DNA of 64,000 nt from assembly GCA_028386065.3 (NCBI GenBank), contig JAKUCV010002143.1, positions 62,001-126,000 on the forward strand, in the 5' to 3' direction. The DNA is from Turnera subulata. Taxonomy: Eukaryota > Streptophyta > Magnoliopsida > Malpighiales > Passifloraceae. The notes beneath the pieces are model-generated. The model made no database searches, was not told the DNA's origin, and saw nothing but the letters and a program-made list of their open reading frames with translations. This document shows positions 36,205 to 46,786 of this stretch, in pieces. A program made the translations under genes and the position numbers. Each line of letters begins with the position of its first letter. Within the stretch, counting starts at the first letter, position 1.

Positions 36205-38190
36205 TCAGAGAAGTCCTCTTCTTCTCTTGTAGTCACTAACCGTCAAGGTCAGAGCATGTCTTCTCCCATCATTCTCGGGGACCCGACATCCAACAGTTGC
36301 TTCTATCCTTTGTTTCCGAGCCATGAACCCTGCCTGAGCTCCCTGAGGTCCACCAAACTTCTGAAGTGCATTCAATGATATCTCAAGCTCAAAGTTATGC
36401 AGGAGATTTGATTCGGTTCCTTGATCAACAGGAGCACTTGTATCAACTAACTTCCCAGCATCAGCAGCAGCTTCCAACGCAGCTGCAGTAGCAACCATGC
36501 CCACCTCTGCTGCTCCTGTCCCATCACTATCTGCAACGGCAGCTTGTCCATTAGTTTCACTAATTTTGGCTTCAGTTTCAGCTTCATTTTTTGAAACATA
36601 ATAATTCCTCGACATAGTCCATCGCCTCGAAAATGGGTCATATCCAGCATCTCCAGCTTTCAGACCTGCATTTACCGGCTTCAGTTCCGATGCATTTCTG
36701 AAGTTCTCAGCTCTGTTCTTTCTATTCATCTCTGCCAGCCTAATAGCCTTTGCATCTTTCTCCTTACTCTGCCGAGATGCCTCCAGTTCCTGGATTCTTG
36801 TTTTAATCCTCTCCACCTCTGCCTCATCATGCTTGCTCTGCGCAATTTCCAACTCCCTCCTCAACCGGTCCTTCTCAGCCGCAACATTTAATGGCCGAGA
36901 CGAGGCAGATTTTTTCTCCTGCAACATCTGCTTCACAGTAGCTGCCGAATAGACAAATGAGTTACTTTTTCGTATGGCCTCCTTCTTTTCCAAGATATCC
37001 TGTTTGCTTGGCATTCGACCACCTCCACGTTCAACCTCCCTAACCCACTGTTTATACTCTTCTTCTGTTGGGGCAGAATCTGAAACCATAGCCATCTGCC
37101 ACCTCGCAGCAGAGCTTTCAGTACCCCAAGTAACATTCAGATACTTAACTGTAAATTTATTCTCAAGTTTGTATGGCCGATCAGGCTCTGCAGCATCAAC
37201 ATTCCGAACCAAGCAGAGCCTATACACAGGACCGGCTTTCGACCTACCAATCCCAACCCTCACAAAACACCCCACAATCAACTCCTCAAACCATGGCTCC
37301 ATGAACCATTTACCAAGTTTCGACCTCCGAATTGTAATTTCCCTTATATCTTCATAACTTGGCCGCTCCGACCCAGGTTCATCATCACTGTCCGCCATTC
37401 CATCATCACGCAATCCATCATCGTCAGATCTACTTTCACTCTCGCTGGAGCTACTCAGAGCTGCAGCAAATTTCGGCTTTACAGGCGAAAACCCCCGTCC
37501 ACCAGAACCTCCCTTAGAAGAATCCCTCAACTTACGGTGAGCTTCCGGGTCCTGTTGCTTTAACCTCTTAGCTCTTAATTCATTCAATGCATCATCTTTT
37601 GCAGCTGCCCTATCCGCAGATCTAGCCGAAGAGCGCACAGCACGAGATGATGATGACGAGGGAAGGGGCGGAGTCTCCTTCCTAGTTCGAGCAGGGCCCT
37701 TCTCGTTTTCCCTTTTCGATCTAATCTTCTCGGTTAGATTTTTATCACCCTTCTTGTCTGCCCTCTCAGACAATATCATCTCCCTCTGGAGTTCACTCAA
37801 CTGAGCAAGCTTCCGCCTGTCCTCTTCATCCTTGTAAAGATCGTCCCCAACATCAGACTCGTCGCTGCTCTCCCCTTCACGATCAGAACCGCCATCTTCA
37901 AAGTCTCCCTCGTCCTGGCTACCCTGATCGTCATCCCTATCAGCAGGGTCCAGTCTCTTCTTCAACGGGACTTGAGACCCAGAAGGCTTCCTGCTCGCAT
38001 ATCCTCCGCCGCCGCGTTCGTCGTCGGAATCATCGTCCCCGTCACTCCCACCATCGGAATACGAGCCCTCCCTCCGCCTCCTGGAGGGCGGGAGCGAGTT
38101 CCGGCTCCTCCCCCCACCTCCTCCTCCTCCTCCTCCTCCTCTGCCTGTCCGCCCAGCCGCCTCAAGAAGCAAGTTCTCCAAGTCGGCCAT
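36205..38190 (-). CDS. VIP5: RNA polymerase-associated factor RTF1 homologue (VIP5 in Arabidopsis), PAF1 complex
   Basis: A single coding exon of 661 residues. The protein is a PAF1-complex subunit that binds elongating RNA polymerase II and promotes histone modification in the nucleus. In order: MADLENLLLEAAG, a Gly run (about residues 18-27), a long Ser/Asp/Glu-rich disordered region, a basic Arg/Lys stretch, and the Plus3 domain (about 279-410: YEDIREITIRRSKLGKW, PWFEELIVGCFVRVGIG, KYLNVTWG). A coiled-coil helix (DRLRRELEIAQSKHDEAEVERIKTRI) and a plant C-terminus with YDPFSRRWTMSRNYY follow. A donor-like CAG/GTAAAG near 38,480 on the minus strand suggests an intron in the 5' UTR. The gene symbol is by family resemblance. 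Confidence 0.93.
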   Translation of the reverse strand: MADLENLLLEAAGRTGRGGGGGGGGGGRSRNSLPPSRRRREGSYSDGGSDGDDDSDDERGGGGYASRKPSGSQVPLKKRLDPADRDDDQGSQDEGDFEDGGSDREGESSDESDVGDDLYKDEEDRRKLAQLSELQREMILSERADKKGDKNLTEKIRSKRENEKGPARTRKETPPLPSSSSSRAVRSSARSADRAAAKDDALNELRAKRLKQQDPEAHRKLRDSSKGGSGGRGFSPVKPKFAAALSSSSESESRSDDDGLRDDGMADSDDEPGSERPSYEDIREITIRRSKLGKWFMEPWFEELIVGCFVRVGIGRSKAGPVYRLCLVRNVDAAEPDRPYKLENKFTVKYLNVTWGTESSAARWQMAMVSDSAPTEEEYKQWVREVERGGGRMPSKQDILEKKEAIRKSNSFVYSAATVKQMLQEKKSASSRPLNVAAEKDRLRRELEIAQSKHDEAEVERIKTRIQELEASRQSKEKDAKAIRLAEMNRKNRAENFRNASELKPVNAGLKAGDAGYDPFSRRWTMSRNYYVSKNEAETEAKISETNGQAAVADSDGTGAAEVGMVATAAALEAAADAGKLVDTSAPVDQGTESNLLHNFELEISLNALQKFGGPQGAQAGFMARKQRIEATVGCRVPENDGRRHALTLTVSDYKRRRGLL

Positions 38191-38280
38191 GAAATCAAAT
38201 TCACCTTCTTTTCAATGACCCAACGAACAGTTGCCCCCGCGTCAATGAAATCAAATTCACCTTCTTTACAATGACCCAAC
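38189..38280. repeat. 36-bp direct repeat at the RTF1 start codon
   Basis: 38,189-38,224 and 38,245-38,280 are the same 36 bases with one mismatch, 20 bases apart. The first copy overlaps the start codon by two bases and the second lies in the 5' UTR. Confidence 0.9.
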
Positions 38281-38843
38281 TCACCAAGATTGATTGAGAT
38301 CTCTTTCAATCTCCGTATTAACGGAGAAACCCTATTGTAGTAATATAATGCCACCAAATTACCCTACAACTGAGCAGGAAACCCTAGAAATCAGACAGCG
38401 CCAGATTAAGCCTACAAATCTAAAAAAAAACAGAGACACACGAGACCTAGACAAAAAAAAAAAGAAGTAACGAGACTTTACCTGAAGAAGAAGAAGATTC
38501 GAGGATTTAACCAGAGAACAGAGTGAAGATCATTTGTAATTTATTTGGGGGGTCAAGCAAATAGACTAGGTAGGTTAGAGCACGAGAAGATCGAATTTCT
38601 TTTTCAAAAAATCGAAAACAGCACCGTATTGTGTCGTGTTTAGCTATTATTATCTGTGTTTTGCATCGGAGATTTTCGCCGACAAATCAAGGGTACTTTG
38701 GTCAATTTCTACATTCCAACTTCACTTCGTTCTTGTCATTCTTTTCCTAATCATCCACGGTTGGTTTCTTCCGGAGTTCGGTGCACATTGGGGCGATGCA
38801 CCCAATCACAAGGCCCACCCTCACCGAATCTGCATAAGCTATC
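38281..38843. other. 5' flank of RTF1; no gene
   Basis: Leader and promoter sequence of the minus-strand RTF1 gene. No independent coding frame is supported. Confidence 0.5.
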
Positions 38844-38860
38844 TTGGTTCTTATGTTCTT
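38844..38860. repeat. Target-site duplication, 3' side of the ORF1-only LINE
   Basis: TTGGTTCTTATGTTCTT directly precedes the reverse-complement A-tail. Confidence 0.85.
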
Positions 38861-41280
38861 TTTTTTTTCGAAACCGGGAAGTATATTAATCAAAATATAT
38901 GTGAGCTCCATACATGATTAGAAGTCATTAGCTCAAGACGACTTCTATCTTATACAAGAAAACATGAAGAACTAAATGGAACGATACAGGACGAGAGATC
39001 AAAATCCCGAATCATACAAAATACTGAAAACAGTACAAGAATCTGGCTGAGGTGAAACTGATACAGGTAACAAACAGACTCGGGGGGTAGATCGGTCAGT
39101 GAGGTTGGGGAGGCACCGTCCGCCGATCCACGTCCATACTGGAGTTGGACGCAACAGGAGAGAAGATCATGCTGTGGCACTCTTCTCCCAGAACCACAGT
39201 TGTGTGATTCTGGGATTTACGAGGTCGGGGTGGTTTGGTTGAAATTGGAGGAGACGTCTGGGTAACTGGCTGAGGTAGTAGCTGGAGATGGGCTAGGTCC
39301 AGTGGAAGGCCGGGAAAAATCAGGAGTAAACGGGTGGGATTGGGCATTGGATACATCTCTAAGGGTTTGTCTTTTGGGACTATCCTTTGTGAGTCTGGAA
39401 ATTTTCACTAGTTGAGCTTTTTTCGTGGATTGCTTTTGGATGCGGTTGAGATTTTTGCTTTGGATTTCTTAATAGAGCCCTCCCCGAGAAAGTCTTGAAG
39501 AGTAGGTAAGGCTGGATGTTGATCGGGAGAGGGTTGGCTCTCAATGGAATGTGGTGGTAGTGGGGGAGGATCCGGAACTGAAGACACCACTGGCAGGACG
39601 TTTTGTAAGGTTGGTGTAGATAGGGGGGGTGCACTAGGGTTGGGGAGGATGGTCGGAATTCGGTCATCAGGCCGAGCATTACTCAGAAGGTGAAATCTGT
39701 TGGATGGATGGATAGGGTTATGGGGCAATGGGGGAACCTGATTGCTCGTGATTTGGCGCCTGGGTGGACGCCTCGAGAATCTTGGCGCATTCATCCATTC
39801 ACCCCGTCCGTCACCGGACGTGGCAACTGGCCTCCCGGATGCCATCAAACCTGTAGCTGATGGCGCTATTGTCTCATTCTGTGAATGTGGAGCATCCGGG
39901 CAAGCTAACACATTATGATCAAGTTTCCCACACATATAACATATATCGGGCAAGCCTTCATAGCTTACCTTTAAAGGTTCACCTTCCAAGTGTACTGTCC
40001 TCGGCAATGGCTTTGTCAAATCAAGACAAACATCAATTCTAGCAAATTTTGCTCTACTGGGATTAGAGGAGTTACCGTCAAGTCTGATTGTCCTACCCAC
40101 CATGTTGCCGAGTTGACGGAGAATCCTGGAGTGGTAGCGGTTGGTGGGGAAGTCCGGAAATTGGATCCACGTCACTATCGAGTCAATCTTGCTGGTGGAC
40201 GCGCGGAAGTTGGGTATCCAGGGTTGGACACTAAGCACACTGCGGTATATGAGCCAGGGTCCATCTGTCAAGGCATGAAGGTAATCCTTTTCTTCCCAAA
40301 AATGCACCACATAGAATTTATTTTCCAGGTCTACGATTTTGAACGGTCCATTTGGTTTCCAAAGAGTCTGCAAATTAGTGTGCAGCACTTTGAAACCAAT
40401 TGGGCGTCCGAACAATTTGACTATCACAGCATTTTCCCATGGCTTATCCAGGCGAGCTTTGAAAGGATCGGATAGTTCTAGATTTGCCACTCCATTTGTA
40501 TGAGAAACAAACAGATCGCCCTCCTCGAATTCGGCTTCGCCTTCTACTTCCCAAGGATCCGCTTGGTATAGAGGATTGGCCCTAGCAAGGAGTGAATCTC
40601 GGTAAGAAGGGCGTTCAGCCTCCATGATAACATCGGTATCCACATCACCAGACGGATGGTCGGCCAAATGGGGTGGCGGGGCCGTGCTGGTGGGTTCCGG
40701 GACTGCTGGCTCGGATGGGGAAGGTGGCACCACCATTTGTGTCGGTAGAGCTCGGGCTTCACCGTACAAGGCGGCGGTGGTGTCCTCGCCGACCCGCATG
40801 GTGTTGACGATAGAGGAGTTGGAAACCGCCAGGGGAGGGACTGGCTGCTGCATCGTCGCCTGGGGGGGGCGATGGCTGTCGTCGGTCGCCGTTGGACGGG
40901 GCTGCTGGTGGAGAGCTGGTGGCGGTCGATGGTGGGCTCGCTGTCGCCGTCGAACTTCAAGTCCTCCGGTGGCACACCCATGGCCACGACGCCCGGCGCG
41001 CCGGTTGCAGAAGGCGGCACGCGTGCTGGGGGCACGGTGCGTGGGCTCTCCGTCGTCTTCAAGTTGGATCTACTGCTGTGAGGCCGTGGTCTCTGTTTAG
41101 GCTGGGTGGATGGATCCGGCTTCGAGGCTGCACACGGAGAAGGCTCTAGCTCCTCATGCCATGGGTGGCCTCGCCGGTGAAGATGGCTTAATCGGGAAAT
41201 GGTAGTTGGATTACTGTAGCACGCAGAGAGTGTCTTGGGTTACTGTAGCATGCAGAGAGTGGAGGAGTTGTTCTTTTAGT
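38861..41280 (-). mobile_element. LINE derivative carrying ORF1 only, with target-site duplication
   Basis: On the minus strand the element runs from 41,280 to an A-tail at 38,868-38,861. It is bounded by near-perfect 17-bp direct repeats TTGGTTCTTATGTTCTT (38,844-38,860) and TTGGTTCTTATGCTCTT (41,281-41,297), one mismatch, as expected from target-primed reverse transcription. The 2,420 bp encode an L1 ORF1 protein but no endonuclease or reverse transcriptase. It would have to be mobilised by another LINE. Confidence 0.85.
39408..40853 (-). CDS. LINE ORF1 protein (DUF4283 plus CCHC knuckle)
   Basis: 481 residues. The N-terminus is Pro-rich and low-complexity. DUF4283 follows (about residues 130-240: ENAVIVKLFGRPIGFKVL, VVHFWEEKDYLHALTDGPW, WIPNFRAS, IVTWIQFPDFP). 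A zinc knuckle reads CYMCGKLDHNVLAC (CX2CX4HX4C complete). The tail is rich in Pro and Ser. Plant L1 ORF1 proteins have this architecture and bind element RNA. The frame is long and uninterrupted. A second minus-strand frame from 41,062 overlaps the N-terminal part in another frame, so the true start may be upstream with a frameshift. Confidence 0.82.
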   Translation of the reverse strand: MQQPVPPLAVSNSSIVNTMRVGEDTTAALYGEARALPTQMVVPPSPSEPAVPEPTSTAPPPHLADHPSGDVDTDVIMEAERPSYRDSLLARANPLYQADPWEVEGEAEFEEGDLFVSHTNGVANLELSDPFKARLDKPWENAVIVKLFGRPIGFKVLHTNLQTLWKPNGPFKIVDLENKFYVVHFWEEKDYLHALTDGPWLIYRSVLSVQPWIPNFRASTSKIDSIVTWIQFPDFPTNRYHSRILRQLGNMVGRTIRLDGNSSNPSRAKFARIDVCLDLTKPLPRTVHLEGEPLKVSYEGLPDICYMCGKLDHNVLACPDAPHSQNETIAPSATGLMASGRPVATSGDGRGEWMNAPRFSRRPPRRQITSNQVPPLPHNPIHPSNRFHLLSNARPDDRIPTILPNPSAPPLSTPTLQNVLPVVSSVPDPPPLPPHSIESQPSPDQHPALPTLQDFLGEGSIKKSKAKISTASKSNPRKKLN

Positions 41281-41297
41281 TTGGTTCTTATGCTCTT
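41281..41297. repeat. Target-site duplication, 5' side of the ORF1-only LINE
   Basis: TTGGTTCTTATGCTCTT; 16 of 17 bases match the copy at 38,844. Confidence 0.85.
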
Positions 41298-41818
41298 TAA
41301 ACCGAGCTTGGTGAATCCTACATTCCTTTCATATTAGAATTTCGAAGGTAATTGATTAATTGTCTTTTAATGCAAATTTTTAAACTTTTAAATGTTTTTT
41401 TTCCTTATCAAAATTGTAAATACGGAATTTTGACATGCTTTAAAGAAACCCAAAATTTACCGTGAGCAAAGAAAGAACTTAATGATAATAAAGAACTTTT
41501 TAAAAAGTCCCCTCTAAAATTGTCAAAATTCATAATATTTATGTAGTCTGTTCTGTTCTTTGCCAAAATAGTATTGGCTATTTTATATTATTGTAGAAAT
41601 AGATAGCCTATCAACAATGCAAAAGCTTACTTCATCATCCTCTAATTGACTCGTCCATATTTTTTATTGTTAAGTACTTCTGAGATTCATTTGGACAGAC
41701 TTGAACTATCTCTATTCAACGTGTTTACAAATAAGTTAATTTTGTAGCAAATTCATTAACCAAATAGACACTCCAAATAAATGAGGAGCTCATACTAAAA
41801 TGTTCCACCCGACTTTTG
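41298..41818. other. Intergenic DNA, no gene
   Basis: AT-rich spacer between the LINE derivative and the first hydrolase fragment. Confidence 0.5.
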
Positions 41819-42374
41819 TAGCTTAAAGATCCACTTGGCGGAGATAGGCTCAGTCCAGTTTTACACATTGATGATGCAATGCCAGTGGGTATTGACTGTT
41901 TTGTTAAAAAAGGTAATAAAGTGGTGCTATTCCTTCACGGTTTTCCTGAGATATGTTACTCATGGCCCCATCACATGATTGCTTTGGCCAACTCCGGCTA
42001 CCGGGCCATTACTCCGGATTACAGAGGGTATGGCCTGTCCGACCCGCCACCCGATAAGGCCACATTTGCTGACATCATCAACGACCTCCTTGGGATCCTA
42101 GATTCCCTCCAAATTACCAAGGTAACTGCTTTGCTTACATTATCTTTTTTTCCCACAAAGAGAAATGCACATAACAGCAACAAAATTGTTGGAAATCTTT
42201 TACTAACATTTCTCATTTGTCTAGACTTGATACTCAATTAGTTGATATAATTAATAGTTGACACTGACAATGTCCATTCTATTAGGTGGTGATTGTTGCA
42301 AAAGATTTTGGAGCCAGACCTGCTTATTTGTTTTCCCTCCTACACCCAGAGAGAGTACTAGGAATTATAACAAT
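41819..42374 (+). pseudogene. Hydrolase copy A: 5'- and 3'-truncated epoxide-hydrolase-like fragment
   Basis: Begins inside exon 1 (AGCTTAAAGATCCACTTGGC), keeps an open exon 2 (about 41,913-42,120: HGFPE, YRGYGLSDPP), an intron, and the first part of exon 3 (about 42,287-42,374: AKDFGARPAYLFSLLHPERVLGI). It then breaks into unrelated sequence. It is a close copy of the same part of copy B, including intron landmarks. It lacks a start codon, exons 4 and 5 and the catalytic His. Confidence 0.88.
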
Positions 42375-42868
42375 AAAATGTGATAAGAAGTAAGAGCATA
42401 TGTTAAATTAAAAAGGAAAAAGTGTACATTTGTGAAAAACAAAAATTAAAGGAGGACAAAATAAAAAATTCACATGGAATTTGAAGGAGGACGTCCTCTC
42501 TAGTATTTCTATATAAAATTTGAATAGAGTATGTTACCGTTGGTCCCATGGAGCACGTCTTCCTGAAAAAAAAGGAAAGAAAAATGCCAAATTCTATGCC
42601 TTAAATCTCCTTTCTTCTGGTCAGACTAAATACTTGATTACTTGTGGAGCAATTAACTTGAATATCCAGCGCATAATGCCAGGAATTAGTCCAGGTACGG
42701 CTTAAAATCAGTCAAAGATAGCTTTAAAGATAAATTATCAATTTGACTAGGATATTAAAATAATCCACAGGATTCAAGTGAAGAAGGATTTATTCAAAGT
42801 GTTTTATACAAAGAAGTGATTGCACCCTTAAAGTGAAAGAGAGTAGTTTGGGAGAGAGCATCTCAAGG
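42375..42868. other. Spacer between copies A and B
   Basis: AT-rich sequence without a gene; the last part is the promoter and leader of copy B. Confidence 0.5.
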
Positions 42869-44299
42869 ATGGAGCAAATCCAGCACCGATTCATCCAATT
42901 AGGTAGCTTAAAGATCCACTTGGCGGAGATAGGGTCAGGTAACAGTCCAGTTTTTTTACACATTGATGATGCAATGCCAGTGTGCGTATGATATATTGAC
43001 TGTTTTGTTAATTTCTGGTAAAAAAAAAAAAAAGGTAATAAAGTGGTGCTATTCCTTCACGGTTTTCCTGAGATATGGTACTCATGGCGCCATCAGACGA
43101 TTGCTTTGGCCAACTCCGGCTACCGGGCCATCGCTCCGGATTACAGAGGGTATGGCCTGTCCGACCTGCCACCCGAACCCGATAAGGCCACCTTTGCAGA
43201 CATCATCAACGACCTCCTTGGGATCCTAGATTCCCTCCAAATTACCAAGGTAACTGCTTTGCTTTCATTATCTTTTTTTTTTTTCCCACAAAGAGAAATG
43301 CACATAACAGCAACAAAATTGTTGGAAATCTTTTACTAATATTTCTCATTATCTAGACTTGATACTCAATTAGTTGATATAATTACTAGTTGACACTGAC
43401 AATGTCCATTCTATTAGGTGGTGGTGGTTGCAAAAGATTTTGGAGCCAGGCCTGCTTATTTGTTTTCCCTTCTACACCCAGAGAGAGTACTAGGAATTAT
43501 AACAATGGGAGTGCCACATGTACCCTCAGGTCCTTATTCTCGGTACAGTGATTACCTCCCAGAAGGCTTTTATATGTCTAGATGGAAGGTATTTTGGGAT
43601 TTGCTTTCCTTACTCTAGTGACTTTCAGGTCAAGAGTGTATGTAAGCAGAAAATTAATATTTCACCTCTTTTTTGGTTCTTTTCTTATATAGGAACCAGT
43701 TGGAAGAGCAGAAGCTGATTTTGGTCGATTCGATGCGAAAACTGTGGTGAGGAATGTGTATATTTTGTTCTCCAGGAGTGAGATACCAGTAGCTGCTGAA
43801 GATCAGGAAATCATGGATTTGTTGCACCCATCTACTCCTCTTCCGCCATGGTTCACAGAGGAAGACCTTGCAACCTATGGAGATTTGTATGAGAAATCTG
43901 GATTCCAGACTGCATTGAAGGTTCCGTATAGGTAATTGGTCACCTGCTGACTTTTGCATACGCCAGTTTCTTCCCCCATTTAAATCATATCAGAAAATGC
44001 ATATCTGCTATTGTTCTTTACTTGATTTTATTGGTGGGTTTTGAAGGTCATGGAATGAAGAGTTCAATTTAACAGAAAACGTAGTCAAAGTTCCAGCCTT
44101 ACTGATTATGGGTGAGAAAGACTATGTCTTCAAATTTCCAGGGAGGGAAGAGTATATAAGGAGTGGAAAGGTGAAAGAATTTGTCCCTAACTTGGAGATT
44201 AGATATATTCCTGAGGGAACACATTTTGTTCAGGAGCAGTTTCCTGACCAAGTGAATCAACTCATACTCACTTTCCTTAATGCCAAGATCTGGTCCTGA
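42869..44299 (+). CDS. Hydrolase copy B: epoxide-hydrolase-like alpha/beta hydrolase, intact
   Basis: Five exons, 42,869-42,938, 43,035-43,249, 43,418-43,588, 43,693-43,931 and 44,047-44,299, give 315 residues with every phase consistent. Soluble epoxide hydrolases open epoxides through an Asp-ester intermediate. Visible: the oxyanion motif HGFPE (32-36), YRGYG, the nucleophile Asp102 in AKDFGARPAY, Asp257 in MGEKDYVF, and His291 in EGTHFVQEQ. The cap has YEKSGFQTALKVPYR where classical plant enzymes have GPLNYYR, so one of two cap tyrosines may be missing; this seems to be a distinct plant clade. The intron 1 acceptor follows a 14-A run, unlike the pyrimidine-rich acceptors of its paralogues. 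Substrate unknown. Confidence 0.9.
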
Positions 44300-44849
44300 T
44301 TATGCTCCTGGGATATGTCTAATGTTTCATTCTATGTGGAACTCCCACGTCTGCAAATGTACTTATGTGAGTGTTGTGTGAGTGTTGCTTCTTGTTCTTG
44401 TAAAGTGTTCACCCATATTGAGAGGTAAAATATGATACTACGATAAATGTGGCTGGGTTTACCAATGAATTTGAAGTTCATTGTAAAAGTTAAAAGGCGA
44501 AGTCTTGAGTTTGTTTGAGTTTCATCATCAAATTGACTAGTATCAAAAGAAAAGAAATGTAACCAATGTGGTTGGTCCAATGATTTGACATCACATTTCT
44601 AGTTGGTAGTATAAAGCAATCAATCAACCAGCTAAAAATGTTTTGTTTACAGAAAATCTTTTTTAAAAAGGAAACACAAGGGAAGGAAAGTGTGTGTACT
44701 GGGTAGGGTGTAGTTGAGTCAGTGTTGACTTTGCACTTTTGGTTCCTAGTAATCCATCCACCAACCTAAGACACAAGTAAAAACAAAGAACCACCTGAAG
44801 AGAAAACACAGTGAACAGAGAGAGAGAGAGAGACAGCGCACTGAAAAAC
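44300..44849. other. Spacer between copies B and C, with promoter of copy C
   Basis: Includes the 3' UTR of copy B and, from about 44,706, sequence shared with 58,258-58,388. A (GA)n tract at about 44,816-44,833 lies in the likely 5' UTR of copy C. Confidence 0.55.
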
Positions 44850-45019
44850 ATGGAACAAATCCAGCACAAATTTATCCAAGTTAGTGGACTAAACCTCCAC
44901 GTCGCCGAGATCGGGTCGGGTAACGAACAGCAACTACCACAACCCACAATCCGATGCGCTCCCTCTCCATTCTCATTTCCCTCTCTGATCATTTTTTCAC
45001 CGTTGGTTTGTGGTCCACA

Positions 45020-45029
45020 GGGGATAAAG
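45020..45029. repeat. Left target-site duplication of the MULE
   Basis: GGGGATAAAG; the last base of intron 1 plus the first nine bases of exon 2 of copy C. Confidence 0.95.
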
Positions 45030-45507
45030 GGGTTATATATATGTTTCGTCCCTGTACTATAAGGTATTGATAAGAATCGTCCCTTTACGCTAATTACGCT
45101 TAATTCAGTCCCCCTACTCTTCGAAAATGCTAAATTTCGTCCCCCCGCTCGGTTTAATGACCGATTAGCTGACGTGGCACGGCTTAATCGGATTTGTGGG
45201 CCCATATGTCAGAAAATGGTATTTTTAAGAATTGTGGGGAGAAAAAAGAACGACGCCGTGGAGAAAAATAAATCAGCCTTAAGCACAAACCCCTTCCCAA
45301 TTCGCCAAACCCTAGAATTTATCTCTCATTCTCCTGAAAGAAGAGAAGAAGACGCGCAATCTCAAGCTCGAAAGCATGATCGACTCGACATCTCTACTCC
45401 ATTGATACAACTGAGTCAATTATGCTTTGGAACCCTAATTGCTAAAACCCCAACCCTAGAACTGGAAACCCACCCCGATTTTGCACACCCGAAAACCCCC
45501 AATTCGC
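45030..45507 (+). repeat. Left terminal inverted repeat of the MULE
   Basis: Matches the reverse complement of 48,485-49,046 over nearly its whole length; the outer ~200 bp appear identical by eye. It carries leader-like sequence ending near CCCAATTCGCC and probably serves as promoter for the GRF gene. Confidence 0.9.
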
Positions 45508-45718
45508 CTTAAGCACTTTAATTCGCCAAACCCTAAAATCAAATCAAATTGACAAAGCTAAGCCCTCATCCTCTGCTGGTTTCACATTCCTCCTCTCCTT
45601 TGGTTTCTTGGTCCTCTCCTTTGGTTTCTTCTTTTTCTTCTCCTTCTTCTTCCTCGTCTCCTTCCTCTTATTCTGCTGCAAGTGAAAGTGAGGTTCTGCT
45701 ATTAAAGAAGAAATTGCG

Positions 45719-46276
45719 ATGTCGTCCTCATCATCAAGCTCGTTCTCCGGTTCAGGAAATGGGCAACGAATTACTTCTTGTGGGCGGCAGAAACCAGACT
45801 TCAATTATGAAGGGCCAAGGGTGTTGTGTAGCTGTGGTCGAGTAACTGGGAGGTGGACCTCATGGACTAAGGACCATCCAGGTATGCGGTTTCACAAGTG
45901 CATTAGGTGTGCATTTTTTGTATGGGTAGATGAACAGATTATTGGTCGGGCTCGGGATGTGATTGTCGCTCTAAGGGATAACGAGAGGACATTATTTAAG
46001 GAAAATGAGAAGCTAAATGAAGAAAATACTCGGTTGGCCTTTGAAGTTGATGAGTTAATGTCTGAAAAAATGCAACTCGTGTCTGAGAAGGAGCAGTTGA
46101 TTTTTGAAAATAAGGAGCTTGGGGAGAAGTTGGAAGCGATCATGACTGAAGTGGAAGCAGGAGGAATTGGGAAGAAAGAAGACTTGGGACATGGAAGCTG
46201 CATTTGTTATTGCTTATTAATTTCTGTATGTGTTATTGTTGCATGGATTTTGATGTTATTATGTAAGGCAAATTAG
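45719..46276 (+). CDS. GRF-type zinc-finger protein with coiled coil and C-terminal membrane helix (inside MULE)
   Basis: 185 residues. A Ser-rich start is followed by a GRF zinc finger (VLCSCGRVTGRWTSWT, then GMRFHKCIRCAFFVWVDEQ, about residues 37-75), a Glu/Leu-rich coiled coil (about 95-145: NEKLNEENTRLAFEVDELMS) and a hydrophobic tail (CYCLLISVCVIVAWILMLLC). Small GRF proteins of this layout are frequent in plant genomes. Whether it helps transposition or is a captured host gene is unknown. It could start upstream in another frame; this ATG opens the longest clean frame. Confidence 0.7.
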   Translation: MSSSSSSSFSGSGNGQRITSCGRQKPDFNYEGPRVLCSCGRVTGRWTSWTKDHPGMRFHKCIRCAFFVWVDEQIIGRARDVIVALRDNERTLFKENEKLNEENTRLAFEVDELMSEKMQLVSEKEQLIFENKELGEKLEAIMTEVEAGGIGKKEDLGHGSCICYCLLISVCVIVAWILMLLCKAN

Positions 46277-46786
46277 CTGCAGTTTGATGTAGTTGATGGC
46301 AGAAGCCTCTTTTTTCATGTGTCAAGACTTGTATGTGCAAGATGCGTTGTTAATGTTGTTAAGGTAATCCGATGAGTGTTTGTTTGTGTTCTGAAACTAC
46401 TTGTTCAAATTGCTTGGGTTGTTGGTGTATTGGATACCAAAGTGTGTGATTAGTTTGGCTTGGTTTCTACTGTATGAGCACAAATGCATAATTTGGAATG
46501 GCCAAAATATGGAATAATGCAATCGAAGACAAATGGCAAATCATCATATGATCAGCAGCTTCCCTATAGTCATACAATCAAAAAGACAACACTCTTAATG
46601 GGAAAAATGAACAAAGCTCATTGAAGACAAATAGCAATATCATTAATAGGATGACAATTCATAGGCAGCATCTTAACAGAGGGCCCGGGTTGATGTCAAG
46701 TGCATACCACCAAAAGGAATTGCCTATGCTAATCAGTTTGCTTCCTCTTCCCAAATCCTTCAAATACATAAGAAGGAAAAGAACAG

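Noticed and set aside
44811..45062. Frame reading through copy C exon 1 and intron 1
   Set aside because: It runs across a conserved splice donor; copies B, D, F and G show the true exon structure.
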